A stretch of DNA of 64,000 nt from JAWKIW01 sp041394145 (lineage in GTDB: Bacteria > Actinomycetota > Acidimicrobiia > Acidimicrobiales > Acidimicrobilacustridaceae), in the NCBI GenBank assembly GCA_041394145.1, contig JAWKIW010000022.1:19588-83587 (forward strand). Reading direction: 5' to 3'. Each line of letters begins with the position of its first letter. Within the stretch, counting starts at the first letter, position 1. Shown here one piece after another: positions 37,660 to 47,300 of the stretch. The translations under genes and the position numbers were made by a program. Below the pieces are notes generated by a model. That model searched no databases and was not told where the DNA came from. It was given only the letters and a program-made list of their open reading frames with translations.

Positions 37660-38196
37660 TCAGTGCGCCAGGATCTGGCCCACGTCGAGCGCCTCGGCGT
37701 CCTCGCCGATCGAGAACCGATCGATCTTGCGGTAGGTCGAGCCGACGGGTGCACGGTGGCGGAGGAGCTCGCCGGCCTCGGGCCGCGGGTCGACGAGCCA
37801 GACCTCGGGGACGCCGGCGCGGGCGTAGGCGGCCAGCTTCGGTCCACGGTCTCGGACCTGGGAGGTGACGGTCACCTCGACCACCAGCACCACCGACCCG
37901 CCGGGGACGGCGTCGTCGGGGTCGAGCAGCACACCCTCGTCGACGACGTACACGTCGGGATCGACCAACGACCGCGGGCCCAGCCGGATGCTCCCGGCGT
38001 TGAAGGCGGTGCCGGCCGGGACGTGGGCGTCGAGGAGGCGGAACACCCGCATCACCGTGACGGTGTGACGGCCGAGCTCGGGGGTCACGTCGTACACCAC
38101 TCCCTCGATGAGCTCGGTCGACTCCCAACCGAGGTCACGAACGATGTGGAGGTACTCGTCGACGGTCACGCGGTGGATCTCCCCTGTGACGCTCAC
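37660..38196 (-). CDS. Uma2 family protein (predicted PD-(D/E)xK nuclease fold)
   Basis: About 178 residues. The order of motifs matches Uma2 (DUF820): TVDEYLHIV, ESTELIEGVVYDVTPE, GSIRLGPRSLVDPDVYVVDE (Asp), VLVVEVTVTSQVRDRGPKLAAYARAGVPEVWLVDP, here indicated by VLVVEVTVTS and GPKLAAYARAG with the Glu-x-Thr and Lys positions of the nuclease core. The family is widespread in cyanobacteria and actinobacteria, and its role is unknown. Start GTG 38196 is uncertain; GTG 38205 or a GTG near 38178 with GGGGAG ahead are alternatives. Confidence 0.82.
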   Translation of the reverse strand: MSVTGEIHRVTVDEYLHIVRDLGWESTELIEGVVYDVTPELGRHTVTVMRVFRLLDAHVPAGTAFNAGSIRLGPRSLVDPDVYVVDEGVLLDPDDAVPGGSVVLVVEVTVTSQVRDRGPKLAAYARAGVPEVWLVDPRPEAGELLRHRAPVGSTYRKIDRFSIGEDAEALDVGQILAH

Positions 38197-38290
38197 CGAC
38201 CTCACCCCGATCCGAACGGACGTGCTCCGGACGCCGGCGCATCGTCCCACGGCGGTCGCCGAGGGCACAACCATCGTGGGGAGGGCGCGG

Positions 38291-39796
38291 TCAGGCCGGG
38301 TGCACTCGGTGGACGGCGTCGACGAGGAAGGGCTGGCGCGGTCCGCCGACGAGGCCACCCACCCGCTCGAGCGCCTCGGCCGGATCGACGCCGCGGTGGC
38401 GCACGAGGAAGGCGGCGCCGACGGCCGGCGTGCGGTTCTCGGCCTGCACGCAGTGGACGAAGACCCGCTTGCCCTCCTCCACCAGCGCGGCGACCAGGTC
38501 GCACGTGTCGGCCAGGACGAAGTCGAGGTTCGGGTTCTGCGCCGGGTCCTGGTCGATCAGGCCGATCACGTGGTGCTCGACGCCCTGCGGCACGTCGTCG
38601 GTGCCCATGCGGCACAGCGACACCACGGCATCGACCTGGCGCACCTGCGTCGGCACGGCGTGCACGTTGCCGACGGTCACGCCCTCCACCACCGCGACGG
38701 CCAGCGGGTCGGCCGGCCACACGGCTTCGTAGTGCGGCAGCAGGGTCGCCACCCCCGGCCAGCCGTGCGGGCCCGGCCTGCCCTCGTTGGCGGCGAGGCG
38801 GGCGAGCCGGTCGAGGTCGGCACGGGTGCGCGGCGCCGAGACCTTCGTGAGCTCGCCGTGCCGGGGCCGACGCCATCCGTAGGGCACGGCGGTGGCGCCC
38901 CAGTGGGCCCCCGCCAGCGCGCCGGCGATGGCGGCGACGGTGTCGGCGTCGTCGCCGATCCGCACGGCGCGCTCGATCGACAGCCGCAGGTGGGCGCACG
39001 GCGGTTCCCCCGCCGGCACTTCGGTCTGGGCGAGCGACGCCAGCGCCGCCTGCAGGGCCGCCACCACCCAGCCGTTCGGGGTGAACGACTCGGGCGGCGC
39101 CGTGCGACAGGCCGCCAACCGCGCCCGCCACTCGTCCCGACGGGCCGGATCGACGTGATCGAGGCCGGCCTCGACCAGCCCCACCCAGTCGGGCGACCCG
39201 TCGGTCGGCCCGTCGGTCGGCCCGTCGATCGCCCGGGCGACGGCCACGGTCCACAGCACGCAGGCGTCGACGGCGTCGGGGTGCGGGTGGGTGAGCGCCG
39301 ACAGCTCGGCGGCGAGCGCGGCCACCGCGTCGAGGTCGCCGAGGTGGGCGAGGGCGACCGGTCCGGTGCGCATGAGGCTGCCGTTGCCGGCGCTGTCGGG
39401 ACGGCGGCGCTGGAGCTCGGCCGCCGCCTCGGCGAGGCCGATGCCGAGCTGGCGGTCGCGGGCCAGCACCTGCCGGGTCTGGGAGCCCACGTCGTTCGGC
39501 CCGGCCGCGAACCAGCGCCGCAGCCCGTCCTCCACCTCCCGAACCACGTCGTCGCACCGCGAGGCATCGGCGAGGGGCGTGAGCACCGCCAGGGCCTGCT
39601 GGGTGTCGTCGGTCCACTCCCCCGGCCCCCAGTGCAGGGCACCGCCGCCCGTCATGGCCAGCGGCGTGTCACCCGGCAGCGCGGGGCCGAACTCGTGGGG
39701 CGCGCCCAGGGCGTCGCCGGCGGCCGACGCCAGCACGGCCCCGCAGGCGCGGTCGAACCGCACGGCCGACGGCGGCGCGGACGATGGAACGGTCAC
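38291..39796 (-). CDS. ADP-ribosylglycohydrolase fused to dual-specificity-phosphatase-like domain
   Basis: 501 residues with two enzyme domains. Residues about 10-330 are an ADP-ribosylglycohydrolase (DraG/ARH): GDALGAP (28-33), the metal-binding TDDT (62-65), GNGSLMR (137-143) and DDADT (282-286) are all present, so the Mg-dependent site looks intact. Residues about 370-500 resemble a dual-specificity phosphatase, with the active-site loop HCVQAENR (Cys449, Arg455) fitting HCx5R. The first domain would remove ADP-ribose from a protein or small molecule, the second a phosphate. GGAGGAG precedes GTG 39796 by seven bases. It is divergent from the methyltransferase at 39947 and ends the accessory block. 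Confidence 0.88.
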   Translation of the reverse strand: MTVPSSAPPSAVRFDRACGAVLASAAGDALGAPHEFGPALPGDTPLAMTGGGALHWGPGEWTDDTQQALAVLTPLADASRCDDVVREVEDGLRRWFAAGPNDVGSQTRQVLARDRQLGIGLAEAAAELQRRRPDSAGNGSLMRTGPVALAHLGDLDAVAALAAELSALTHPHPDAVDACVLWTVAVARAIDGPTDGPTDGSPDWVGLVEAGLDHVDPARRDEWRARLAACRTAPPESFTPNGWVVAALQAALASLAQTEVPAGEPPCAHLRLSIERAVRIGDDADTVAAIAGALAGAHWGATAVPYGWRRPRHGELTKVSAPRTRADLDRLARLAANEGRPGPHGWPGVATLLPHYEAVWPADPLAVAVVEGVTVGNVHAVPTQVRQVDAVVSLCRMGTDDVPQGVEHHVIGLIDQDPAQNPNLDFVLADTCDLVAALVEEGKRVFVHCVQAENRTPAVGAAFLVRHRGVDPAEALERVGGLVGGPRQPFLVDAVHRVHPA

Positions 39797-39848
39797 GGTG
39801 CAGCTCCTCCCGCCGGGTGGACCTCGTCGTCCACCCCGATCACCCCTG

Positions 39849-39862
39849 GGTACGACCGTACC
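39849..39862. promoter_or_regulatory. Palindrome with -10 element between ARH fusion and methyltransferase
   Basis: GGTACG-AC-CGTACC is a 14-base inverted repeat 53 bases upstream of the ARH-fusion start. On the minus strand it contains TACGGT (39855-39860), like the element before the acyl-CoA synthetase. This gives a leader of about 50 bases with a good ribosome site. A regulator could bind here. Confidence 0.4.
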
Positions 39863-39946
39863 GTGACACGCCGACCCGATCGGCCCGTCGCCGCACCGGG
39901 GGTTGCCCTGCGCCATGATGGCGGTCCGCACGAGGGGGTGCCGACG

Positions 39947-40762
39947 ATGAGCGAGTGGGAGACGACCGAGGGCGAGCACTGGGCCGCGAACGCCGACCGC
40001 TACACCCGGTCGCTGTCGGGCTACGGCGCGATCCTCACCGAGGCGCTGGCGCTGACGCCGGGCGAGCGGGTGCTCGACGTGGGCTGCGGCTGTGGCGACA
40101 TCTCGGTCGCCGCCGGCCGCGCCGTGGGGGACGGCGGCGCCGTGCACGGCGTCGACCTCTCGGCCGCCATGCTCGCCGTCGCCGAGGCCCGGGCCCGGGC
40201 CGCGTCGCTGGACCAGGTCCGCTTCAGCCGGGCCGACGCCGCCGTCTGGCAACCCGACGACGGCCCGCTCGACGTCGCCACCAGCCGCTTCGGGGTCATG
40301 TTCTTCGAGGACCCGGTGGCCGCCTTCGCCAACATCCACACTGGGCTGCGCCCCGGTGGCCGGCTGGTGTTCCTGTGCTGGCGGGACCTGACGGTCAACG
40401 ACTGGCTGTTCGTGCCCGGCGCCGCGGTCGCCGAGGTGCTGCCGCTGCCCGTCGGCGAGCCGGGGGCCCCGGGAGCCTTCGCGCTGGCCGACGGTGACCG
40501 CCTCGCCGGCATCCTCGCCACCGCCGGCTTCACCGACGTCGAGCTCGACGAGGCCGTCGCGCCGATGTGGATGGGCCGCGACGTCGACGACGCGGTGGGC
40601 TTCCTCCGGACCACCGGGATGGGTCGCTCCCTGTTCGCCGACGCCCCGAACGAGCTGGTGGCCGAGGCGACGGCGCGCGCCGCCGCCGCGCTGGCGCCCC
40701 ACGAGGGCGCCGACGGCGTCGTGCTCGGCGGCACGGCCTGGCTGGTGCGGGCGACCGCCTGA
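39947..40762 (+). CDS. Class I SAM-dependent methyltransferase
   Basis: 271 residues. The SAM-binding motif is VLDVGCGCGDIS with the acidic end of strand two in GVDLSAAML. The DDGPLDVATSRFGVMFFEDP stretch and the helix-rich C-terminus follow the UbiE/ArsM-like group. The Cys in GCGCG is unusual but does not break the motif. ATG 39947 has GAGGGGG seven bases before it. Divergent from the ARH fusion. Substrate unknown. Confidence 0.9.
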   Translation: MSEWETTEGEHWAANADRYTRSLSGYGAILTEALALTPGERVLDVGCGCGDISVAAGRAVGDGGAVHGVDLSAAMLAVAEARARAASLDQVRFSRADAAVWQPDDGPLDVATSRFGVMFFEDPVAAFANIHTGLRPGGRLVFLCWRDLTVNDWLFVPGAAVAEVLPLPVGEPGAPGAFALADGDRLAGILATAGFTDVELDEAVAPMWMGRDVDDAVGFLRTTGMGRSLFADAPNELVAEATARAAAALAPHEGADGVVLGGTAWLVRATA

Positions 40763-40781
40763 CGGTCACCGGCGCCGGCGC

Positions 40782-42359
40782 TCAGCCGACGCTGCGCTCG
40801 TGGCCCTCCCAGTACTGCGCCCGCAGCGCCTTCTTGTCGGGCTTGCCCAACGGCGACATGGGGATGGCGTCGACCACGTCGACCGACTTGGGGGCCTGCA
40901 CCGAGCCCTTGCGCTCCTTCACCAGGGTGATGAGGCGCTCGGCGTCGACGGTGGCGCCCGGCTTGGCCACCACCACGGCCTTCACCGCCTCGCCCCAGCG
41001 GTCGTCGGGCACCCCGACCACGGCGACCTGGGCGACGGCCTCGTCGGTGGCGATGACGTCCTCCACCTCGCGGGGGAACACGTTGAAGCCACCGGTGACG
41101 ATCATGTCCTTCTTGCGGTCGACGAGGAACAAGAAGCCGTCCTCGTCGATGCGGCCGACGTCGCCGGTGTGCAGCCACCCGCCCTCGGTCGTCTCCGAGG
41201 TCTGCTCGGGCAGGCCGTGGTAGCCGGCCATCACCAGCGGCGAGCGCACGCAGATCTCGCCCGCCTCGCCCGGGGGCACCGGGTTGCACTCGTCGTCGAG
41301 CAGGGCCAGGTTCACCCACGGGACCACCCGGCCGGCCGAGGCGAGCCGCTCGAGGTCGTTCGGGTCGTGGTCCTCCTTGCGCAGCACCGAGATGGTCATG
41401 GGGACCTCGGTCTGGCCGTAGAACTGGAAGAACTTCGGGCCCCAGGTGCGGATGCCCTCGGCGAGGCGGGTGGGCGACATCGGCGAGGCGCCGTAGAAGA
41501 TCGTCTCCATGCTCGACAGGTCGGCACCGTCGGCCATCGGCGAGTCGAGCAGCATGTAGATCATCACCGGCACGAGCATGGTGGCGGTGATGCGGTGCTC
41601 CTCGATCATCCCGAAGAACTCGACGTCGGAGAACCCGCTCATGCAGTACAGCGTCCCGCCCCGCAGCAGCACCGGGGCGAAGAAGGCGCCGGCGGCGTGG
41701 CTCAGCGGCGTGGCCATCAGGAACCGGATCTCGTCGGGCCACTCCCACTCGGCCATCTGGATCTGGGTCATGGTGATGGCCGACTCGAAGGTGCCCATCA
41801 CGCCCTTGGGCCGGCCGGTGGTGCCGCCGGTGTAGATGACGGTGCAGATGTCCTTGGGGTCGATGTCGGGCACCACGAGCGGCTGGGGCTCGAACTGGTC
41901 GGCCAGCGCGGCGTAGTCCTGGCCGAGGGAGCCGTCGCCGCCGATGGCGAGCAGGTTCTTCAGGCCCGGGACCAGCTCGGTCAGCTGGCGCACGTGGTCG
42001 CCGAAGTACTCGGCGTCGAACACGAGCGTCTCGACGCCGGCGTCGTTGAGGACGTAGGCGTGGTCCTCGAGCGAGCCCAGCGGGTGCAGCGCGGTGTTGC
42101 GGCAGGCGGCGATGGAGGTGGCCGCCATGTTGTAGAGGACCTCGGGCCGGTTGGCCGACAAGATGGCGCACGGCGAGCCCTTGCCCACGCCGAGCGAGGC
42201 GAGGGCCTGGATGAACTGGCTGGTGCGCTCGCGGACGTCCTTGTAGGTGGCGTGGGTCTCGCCGAGGAAGAAGCAGGGACGGTCGTCGTAGCCGTTCAAC
42301 CCCTTCACCAGGAGGTGCGGGAGCAGGACGGGCGCGTGGAGTTCGTCGTTCGCAGTCAC
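40782..42359 (-). CDS. Fatty-acid/carboxylate CoA ligase (AMP-binding family)
   Basis: 525-residue adenylate-forming enzyme that activates a carboxylic acid to its CoA ester using ATP. P-loop YTGGTTGRPKGV, ATPLSHAAG, FYGQTE (A5) and GWLHTGDVGRIDEDGFLFLVDRKKDMI (A7-A8) are intact; the catalytic Lys is in LGKPDKKALR (A10). The N-terminus is short, as in medium- or long-chain ligases of actinobacteria. GTG 42359 is eight bases after TACGGT and next to the palindrome at 42377-42393. Chain length not predictable. It lies just downstream of recD on the same strand. Confidence 0.94.
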   Translation of the reverse strand: MTANDELHAPVLLPHLLVKGLNGYDDRPCFFLGETHATYKDVRERTSQFIQALASLGVGKGSPCAILSANRPEVLYNMAATSIAACRNTALHPLGSLEDHAYVLNDAGVETLVFDAEYFGDHVRQLTELVPGLKNLLAIGGDGSLGQDYAALADQFEPQPLVVPDIDPKDICTVIYTGGTTGRPKGVMGTFESAITMTQIQMAEWEWPDEIRFLMATPLSHAAGAFFAPVLLRGGTLYCMSGFSDVEFFGMIEEHRITATMLVPVMIYMLLDSPMADGADLSSMETIFYGASPMSPTRLAEGIRTWGPKFFQFYGQTEVPMTISVLRKEDHDPNDLERLASAGRVVPWVNLALLDDECNPVPPGEAGEICVRSPLVMAGYHGLPEQTSETTEGGWLHTGDVGRIDEDGFLFLVDRKKDMIVTGGFNVFPREVEDVIATDEAVAQVAVVGVPDDRWGEAVKAVVVAKPGATVDAERLITLVKERKGSVQAPKSVDVVDAIPMSPLGKPDKKALRAQYWEGHERSVG

Positions 42360-42367
42360 GGCCCGAC

Positions 42368-42393
42368 ACCGTAGTTCCTGACGGGCCGTCAGG
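42368..42393 (-). promoter_or_regulatory. Promoter and 17-base palindrome before CoA ligase
   Basis: TACGGT (42368-42373, minus) is eight bases before the ligase GTG. Just upstream CCTGACGG-G-CCGTCAGG (42377-42393) is a perfect palindrome in the -35 region. Its end (42389-42391) is also the recD stop codon. It resembles operators of regulators of fatty-acid genes, but which protein binds is unknown. Confidence 0.55.
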
Positions 42394-44323
42394 TCACGGG
42401 GCCGTGGTCGTCGCCCGCCGCCGCCCGCAGCCGGGCGCCCAGGCCGCTGGCCCGCACGACGCGGCGCTCGACGGCGGCCCGCAGGGAGGCCTCGCTGCCG
42501 ACGATGGTGACGCCGTGGCGGGCCCGGGTGATGGCGGTGTACAGCAGCTCGCGGGTTGCCAGGCGCGAGTCGGGCGGGGGCAGGACCACCACGACGCGGT
42601 CGAACTCGGAGCCCTGGCTCTTGTGGATCGTCATGGCGTGGCACGTCTCGACCGACTCGAGCCGGGCCGGCCCGATGGTGCGGACGCCCTGGCCGTGCGG
42701 GAACGCCACCACGACGGCACCGTCGCCGCCCGGCGACGCCACGACGACACCGAGGTCGCCGTTGAACAGCTCGAGCACCCGGTCGTTCGCGGTGACCAGC
42801 AGCGGACGACCGACGGAGAAGCCCCGTGGCACGGGACCGTCGCCGGCCAGCCACTGCTCGACCTGCCGGTTCCAGTGGCTGACGCCGAAGGGCCCCCGGC
42901 GATGGGCGCACAGCACCCGCACCTCGCCGAGGGCACCGAGGGCCGCGAGCCCGTCGCCCTCCCGGGCCGCCGCCGCCGTCCGGCGGGCGGCGTCGAGGGC
43001 GGCGGCGCGCACCGCGTCGGCCGCCAGGGTCGTGTCACCGGCAGCCCGCACCCACTCGAGGCCGACCCCACCGGCGCCGCCGGTGGTCTCGTCGGTGGGA
43101 GCCGCTCCGCCGGCGAGGACGTCGACGGCGGCGTCGACGTCGCCCGCCCGCACGGCGGCGGCGAACACGCCCACCGGTGAGGCCGACGGGAACCGGTAGC
43201 TCTCCGTCAGCACGTGCAGGCTGCCGGCCACGCCGGCGCTGGACGGTGGCACCGAGGTCCCGGCGGCACCGGCGATGTCGCCGAGCACCGAGCCGGCCTC
43301 GACGCTGGCGAGCTGGCCGGGGTCGCCGACGAGCACGAGGCGGGCGTCGCGGCGCACGCCGTCGAGCAGCTTGGTCATCAGCGGCAGCGACACCATCGAC
43401 GTCTCGTCGACGATCACCACGTCGTGGACGAGCGGATCGCGGGGGTCTCGTCGCACCCGCGTCCGACCGGGACGGGCGCCGAGCAGGCGGTGGATGGTGG
43501 CGGCCTCGGCCGCCTCCAGCCGGGCCGCCAGCGCCTCGGCACCCGGGAGCGCCGACGCCCGCAGCTCTCGGGCCGTCTGGCGGAAGGTCTCCCCCATCCG
43601 GGCCGCGGCCTTGCCCGTGGGGGCGGCGAGCGCGATCCGCAGGTGCGCGTCACCGTCGATCAACAGGGCGAGGAGGGCGGCGACGGTGCGGGTCTTGCCG
43701 GTGCCGGGTCCGCCGACGATCACCGCCAGCGATCGGGTCGCGCCCGACGACGCCGCCGTCCACTGGCCCGGTGCCGCGGCCTCGGGACCGAGCAGCGCCT
43801 CGAGCAGCTCGGCCCGCCGGGCCGGGTCCAGCGACGAGGCCACCGGCGGTTCGGCCGCCCGGCGCACGAGCTCGTCGGCCACGGCGTCCTCGTAGGCCCG
43901 GTAGCGCTCGAGGTAGACCAGGTCGCCGTCGAGCACGAGCGGCACCCCGGCGAGCGATCCGTCCCCGACCGACTCGGCCCGCACGGTCAGCGGCGAGGCG
44001 GCGACCGCGGCCCGCCAGGCGGCGAGGTCGGCCGGCCAGGGCAGCGCCTCGATGGCGGACGCCGCCTCGGCGTCGGCATCGCGCTCGACCTCGGCCGGCA
44101 CGGACTCGGCGACCGTGGCCAGGTCGAGGCAGGTGTGGCCCAGCCGGGGCGCACGGGCCGCCAGGGCGACGGCCAGGGCCACGTCGGCATCGGTCGGGCC
44201 GAGGCCGCCGAGCCGGGCCAGGGTCGCGGCGACGTGCACGTCGGCGGCGGCGAGCACGCCCGCCTCACGCCACGGTGCCAGCTGCGCGAGCACGTCGAGG
44301 CCGGCCCCCTCGAGCGCGGTCAT
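42389..44323 (-). CDS. recD: Exodeoxyribonuclease V alpha subunit RecD
   Basis: 644-residue 5'-3' helicase subunit of RecBCD. Walker A is IVGGPGTGKTRTVAAL, motif II VVIVDETSMV, motif III LVGDPGQLASV, and the late motifs include TIHKSQGSEFDRVVVVLP and LLYTAITRAR. The N-terminal 170 residues form the RecB-contacting region. The ATG overlaps the recB stop (ATGA). It is last in the recC-recB-recD operon. The protein should pair with RecB and RecC to process double-strand breaks. Confidence 0.95.
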   Translation of the reverse strand: MTALEGAGLDVLAQLAPWREAGVLAAADVHVAATLARLGGLGPTDADVALAVALAARAPRLGHTCLDLATVAESVPAEVERDADAEAASAIEALPWPADLAAWRAAVAASPLTVRAESVGDGSLAGVPLVLDGDLVYLERYRAYEDAVADELVRRAAEPPVASSLDPARRAELLEALLGPEAAAPGQWTAASSGATRSLAVIVGGPGTGKTRTVAALLALLIDGDAHLRIALAAPTGKAAARMGETFRQTARELRASALPGAEALAARLEAAEAATIHRLLGARPGRTRVRRDPRDPLVHDVVIVDETSMVSLPLMTKLLDGVRRDARLVLVGDPGQLASVEAGSVLGDIAGAAGTSVPPSSAGVAGSLHVLTESYRFPSASPVGVFAAAVRAGDVDAAVDVLAGGAAPTDETTGGAGGVGLEWVRAAGDTTLAADAVRAAALDAARRTAAAAREGDGLAALGALGEVRVLCAHRRGPFGVSHWNRQVEQWLAGDGPVPRGFSVGRPLLVTANDRVLELFNGDLGVVVASPGGDGAVVVAFPHGQGVRTIGPARLESVETCHAMTIHKSQGSEFDRVVVVLPPPDSRLATRELLYTAITRARHGVTIVGSEASLRAAVERRVVRASGLGARLRAAAGDDHGPVT

Positions 44324-47300
44324 GGCCGGGCTCCGTCGGCGAAGAGGGCGTCGAGCTCGTCGAGGGCGGCGGTCGGCGGGCGCCACCACAGCACGCCACG
44401 GGTGTCGCCGGCCGATCGGCCGGGGTCCATGCCCCGCAGGAACAGGTAGGCCGCGCCGACGAGGTCGCGGTCGGGCTCGTAGCCCTCGAGCCGCCTGCGG
44501 AGGTAGCGGTGCAGGGCGACGAGGTACAGGGTCGCCTGCAGCGGGTAGCCGTGGTGCTCCATGGCGCCGACCAGGTCGTCCTGGCCGTAGTCGGACCCGT
44601 CGGGCAGGCGGTTGGTCTTGTAGTCGGCCAGCCAGTACCTCGTCGTGCCGGCGATCGAGCAGCGGGCCACGAGGTCGATCGAGCCCGTGAGCCAGCCGGC
44701 CACCTCGACCCGCAGCCCGCCGGCCGCCGCCTGCTCGACCCACGGGCGCAGCGGATCGTCGGCGGGCAGGTGGTCGGCGAGCACGGCCGCGAGGTCGGTC
44801 GCGTCGAAGCCGGCCAGGGGCAGGTCGAAGCCCAGCTCGTCGAGGCGGTCGGCGCGGGACAGCTCGGCCAGGTGACGCTCGCCGACCGGGCCGCCCAGCG
44901 GGGCGCGCAGCGCCGCCAGGAGGCCCTCGGCCAGGTGGTCGGGCGTGACCGACAGGCGGCGGCGCTGCAGGCCCTCGGCACACCGGATCCGCAGCTCGTC
45001 GTGGAGATCGGCCGCGGCGAAGTCGGTCCGCTCGAGCACCGCGTGCACGAGCGTGCCGAACGCCGTGCCGCCGGGCACGTCGCGCAACAGCAGGGACGTC
45101 CCGGCACCGCCCGGTGGCGCACCCGCCAGGTCGGTGAGGACGAGCTCGTCGTCCGCGCCGGCGGCCTCGGTCCGCTCGTCGTTGCCGCCGAGCACCGGTG
45201 GGGCGGGTGACGGGGCCGTCGCCCTGGCGACCGCCGCGCCCTGCACCGCGGTGAACGACCAGATGCGCCACCGGTCCTCGAGCCGGCGATCCGCCGACGC
45301 GACCTCCAGCACCGGCGGCGCGGCGTCGTCGTGCGATGCGAGCACCAAGTGGGGCGCGGGGGTCGCCACGTCGGCCCGCGCGATGCACCCGCCCGACGTG
45401 GCGACGAGCACGTCGATGTCGACCGCGCCGTCCTCGAGCCCACAGGCGTGGCCGAGGAGTCCGCCCAGCGGCGGCTTCCCCTGGTGGGGCCGGTACCACC
45501 ACAGCACCAGTCGGTGCTTGGCCCGGGTGAGCGCCACGTACAGCAGACGCCGGGATTCGCCGTCTCGTTCGAGCTTGTCGAGGTGGTCGATCCCGGTGAA
45601 GTCCTTGGACCCGGATCCCGTTCCGGGCACGGCGATCGAGTTCGTGTCGATGCGGCGCATCCGGCCGTCCCAGGCGTGCTTCACGCCGACCTTGCCGCCG
45701 GGCGCGGCCCACAGCGTCGGGCACAGCACGACCGGGAACTCGAGGCCCTTGGCCATGTGGACGGTGAGGACCTTGACGGTGTCATCGTCGCGGTCGATGC
45801 GCCGGGCCAGCAGCTCGGGTGCGACCGGGTCCTCGGTCGAGCCGAAGGGGCTCTGGGCGCCGAGCGCCGTCAGTGCCGCCAGCAGGCCCGACGGCCCGAT
45901 CGGCCGTCCGCCGGTGGCGCTCTGCAGCAGCTCGGCGATGTGGTCGAGATCGGTGAGATCGCGCTCGCCCCCCACCCGGGACAGCACTCGGGGAGCGAGG
46001 CCCGCGGCCCGCAGCTCGCCCAGCAGGCCGGGCAGGCCGCGGTCGCTCAGGCGAGCGGCCCATCGCCGGAAGCGGTCCATGTGCTCGCCGAGCGCCTCGT
46101 CGGACAGCGCGTCGAGCTGCGTCGCCGGCAGTCCGACGAACCAGCCCAGGATGGCTGCGCGCACCGGACCCGGCGAGGTCGGTCGCTCGAGCGCGGCGAG
46201 CAGGATCCGCCACTCGTTCGCCGCGGGGCTCTCGAGCACGCTGTCCGACGAGCTGCTCGCCGCCGACACGCCGGCCGCCGACAGCGCATCGGCGTAGCGC
46301 GAGGCGTCGGCGTTGGACCGCACCAGCACCCCGATGTCGGAGGCCTTCAACCGCCGGCGACCGCCCTTGTCGGTGATCCAGGCCGTGTTGAGCAGGCGGA
46401 TCACCTCGGCGACGAGGTCGGGCAGCACCCGGGCGCGGGCCTCGCCGACGTTCGGCACCTCGGCACCGACGCAGCGCACCTGCAGCGGGGCGGCGTCGCC
46501 GGCGCCGACGGCGTCGAGCGGCGAGGGCGCGTGCGCATCGGCCGCCTGCACCGCTGCGAACGCCACCGTCGGGTCGCCGAACTCGTAGCCGCCGAAGATG
46601 CGCTCGAGCGCGTCGAGCAGGGGCTTGTCCGAACGGCGGTTGACGTCGAGGGTGGCGCGGCGGCCACCGGTGGCCTCGGCGAAGTCGCGGGCGGCGAGGT
46701 AGGCCGACAGCTCGGCACCGCGGAAGCGGTAGATCGATTGCTTGGGGTCGCCCACCAGGACGACCCGCACGGGATCGTCGCCGTCGAGGAACGCGGTGCG
46801 GAAGATGTCCCACTGCACCTGGTCGGTGTCCTGGAACTCGTCGATGAGCACGATGCCGAACCGGGCCCGCAGGGCGGCGACGGCGGCTGCACCGTGGGGG
46901 CCACCGAGCAGCTCGCGGGCGTCGGTCAGGAGGCTGTCGAAGGTCCGCCGCCGCTGGTGGGCCCGCCGCTCGAGCACGGCGTCGACGAGCTCGTCGACGA
47001 GCGCGGCGACCTCCTCGAGCAGCGCGACCCGCTCGGGGTACCGGCCGGCGCGCGCCTGGTCGTCGGGCAGCGCCATGCGCGCGTCGGCCAGCCCGAGGCG
47101 GGCCTCGACCGCCTGCACGAGCTTGGGCAGCTCGGCCGGCGCCGGGCGGCCGCCGCCGTAGCGGGCCAGGTAGACGTCGCCGACCACCTCGGCCACATCG
47201 CCGTCGTCGGCGGTGATCGGCGTGGCCGCCGCCTCGCGGCCGGCGGCCACCACCCGGCTGCAGAAGCCGGGGATGGTGGAGATGGTGGCCGAGTCGAAGT

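Noticed and set aside
39197..39230. Short tandem repeat of GGTCGGCCCGTC inside the ARH fusion gene
   Set aside because: It only encodes a DGPTDGPTDG loop, in frame; too short for a CRISPR or regulatory array.
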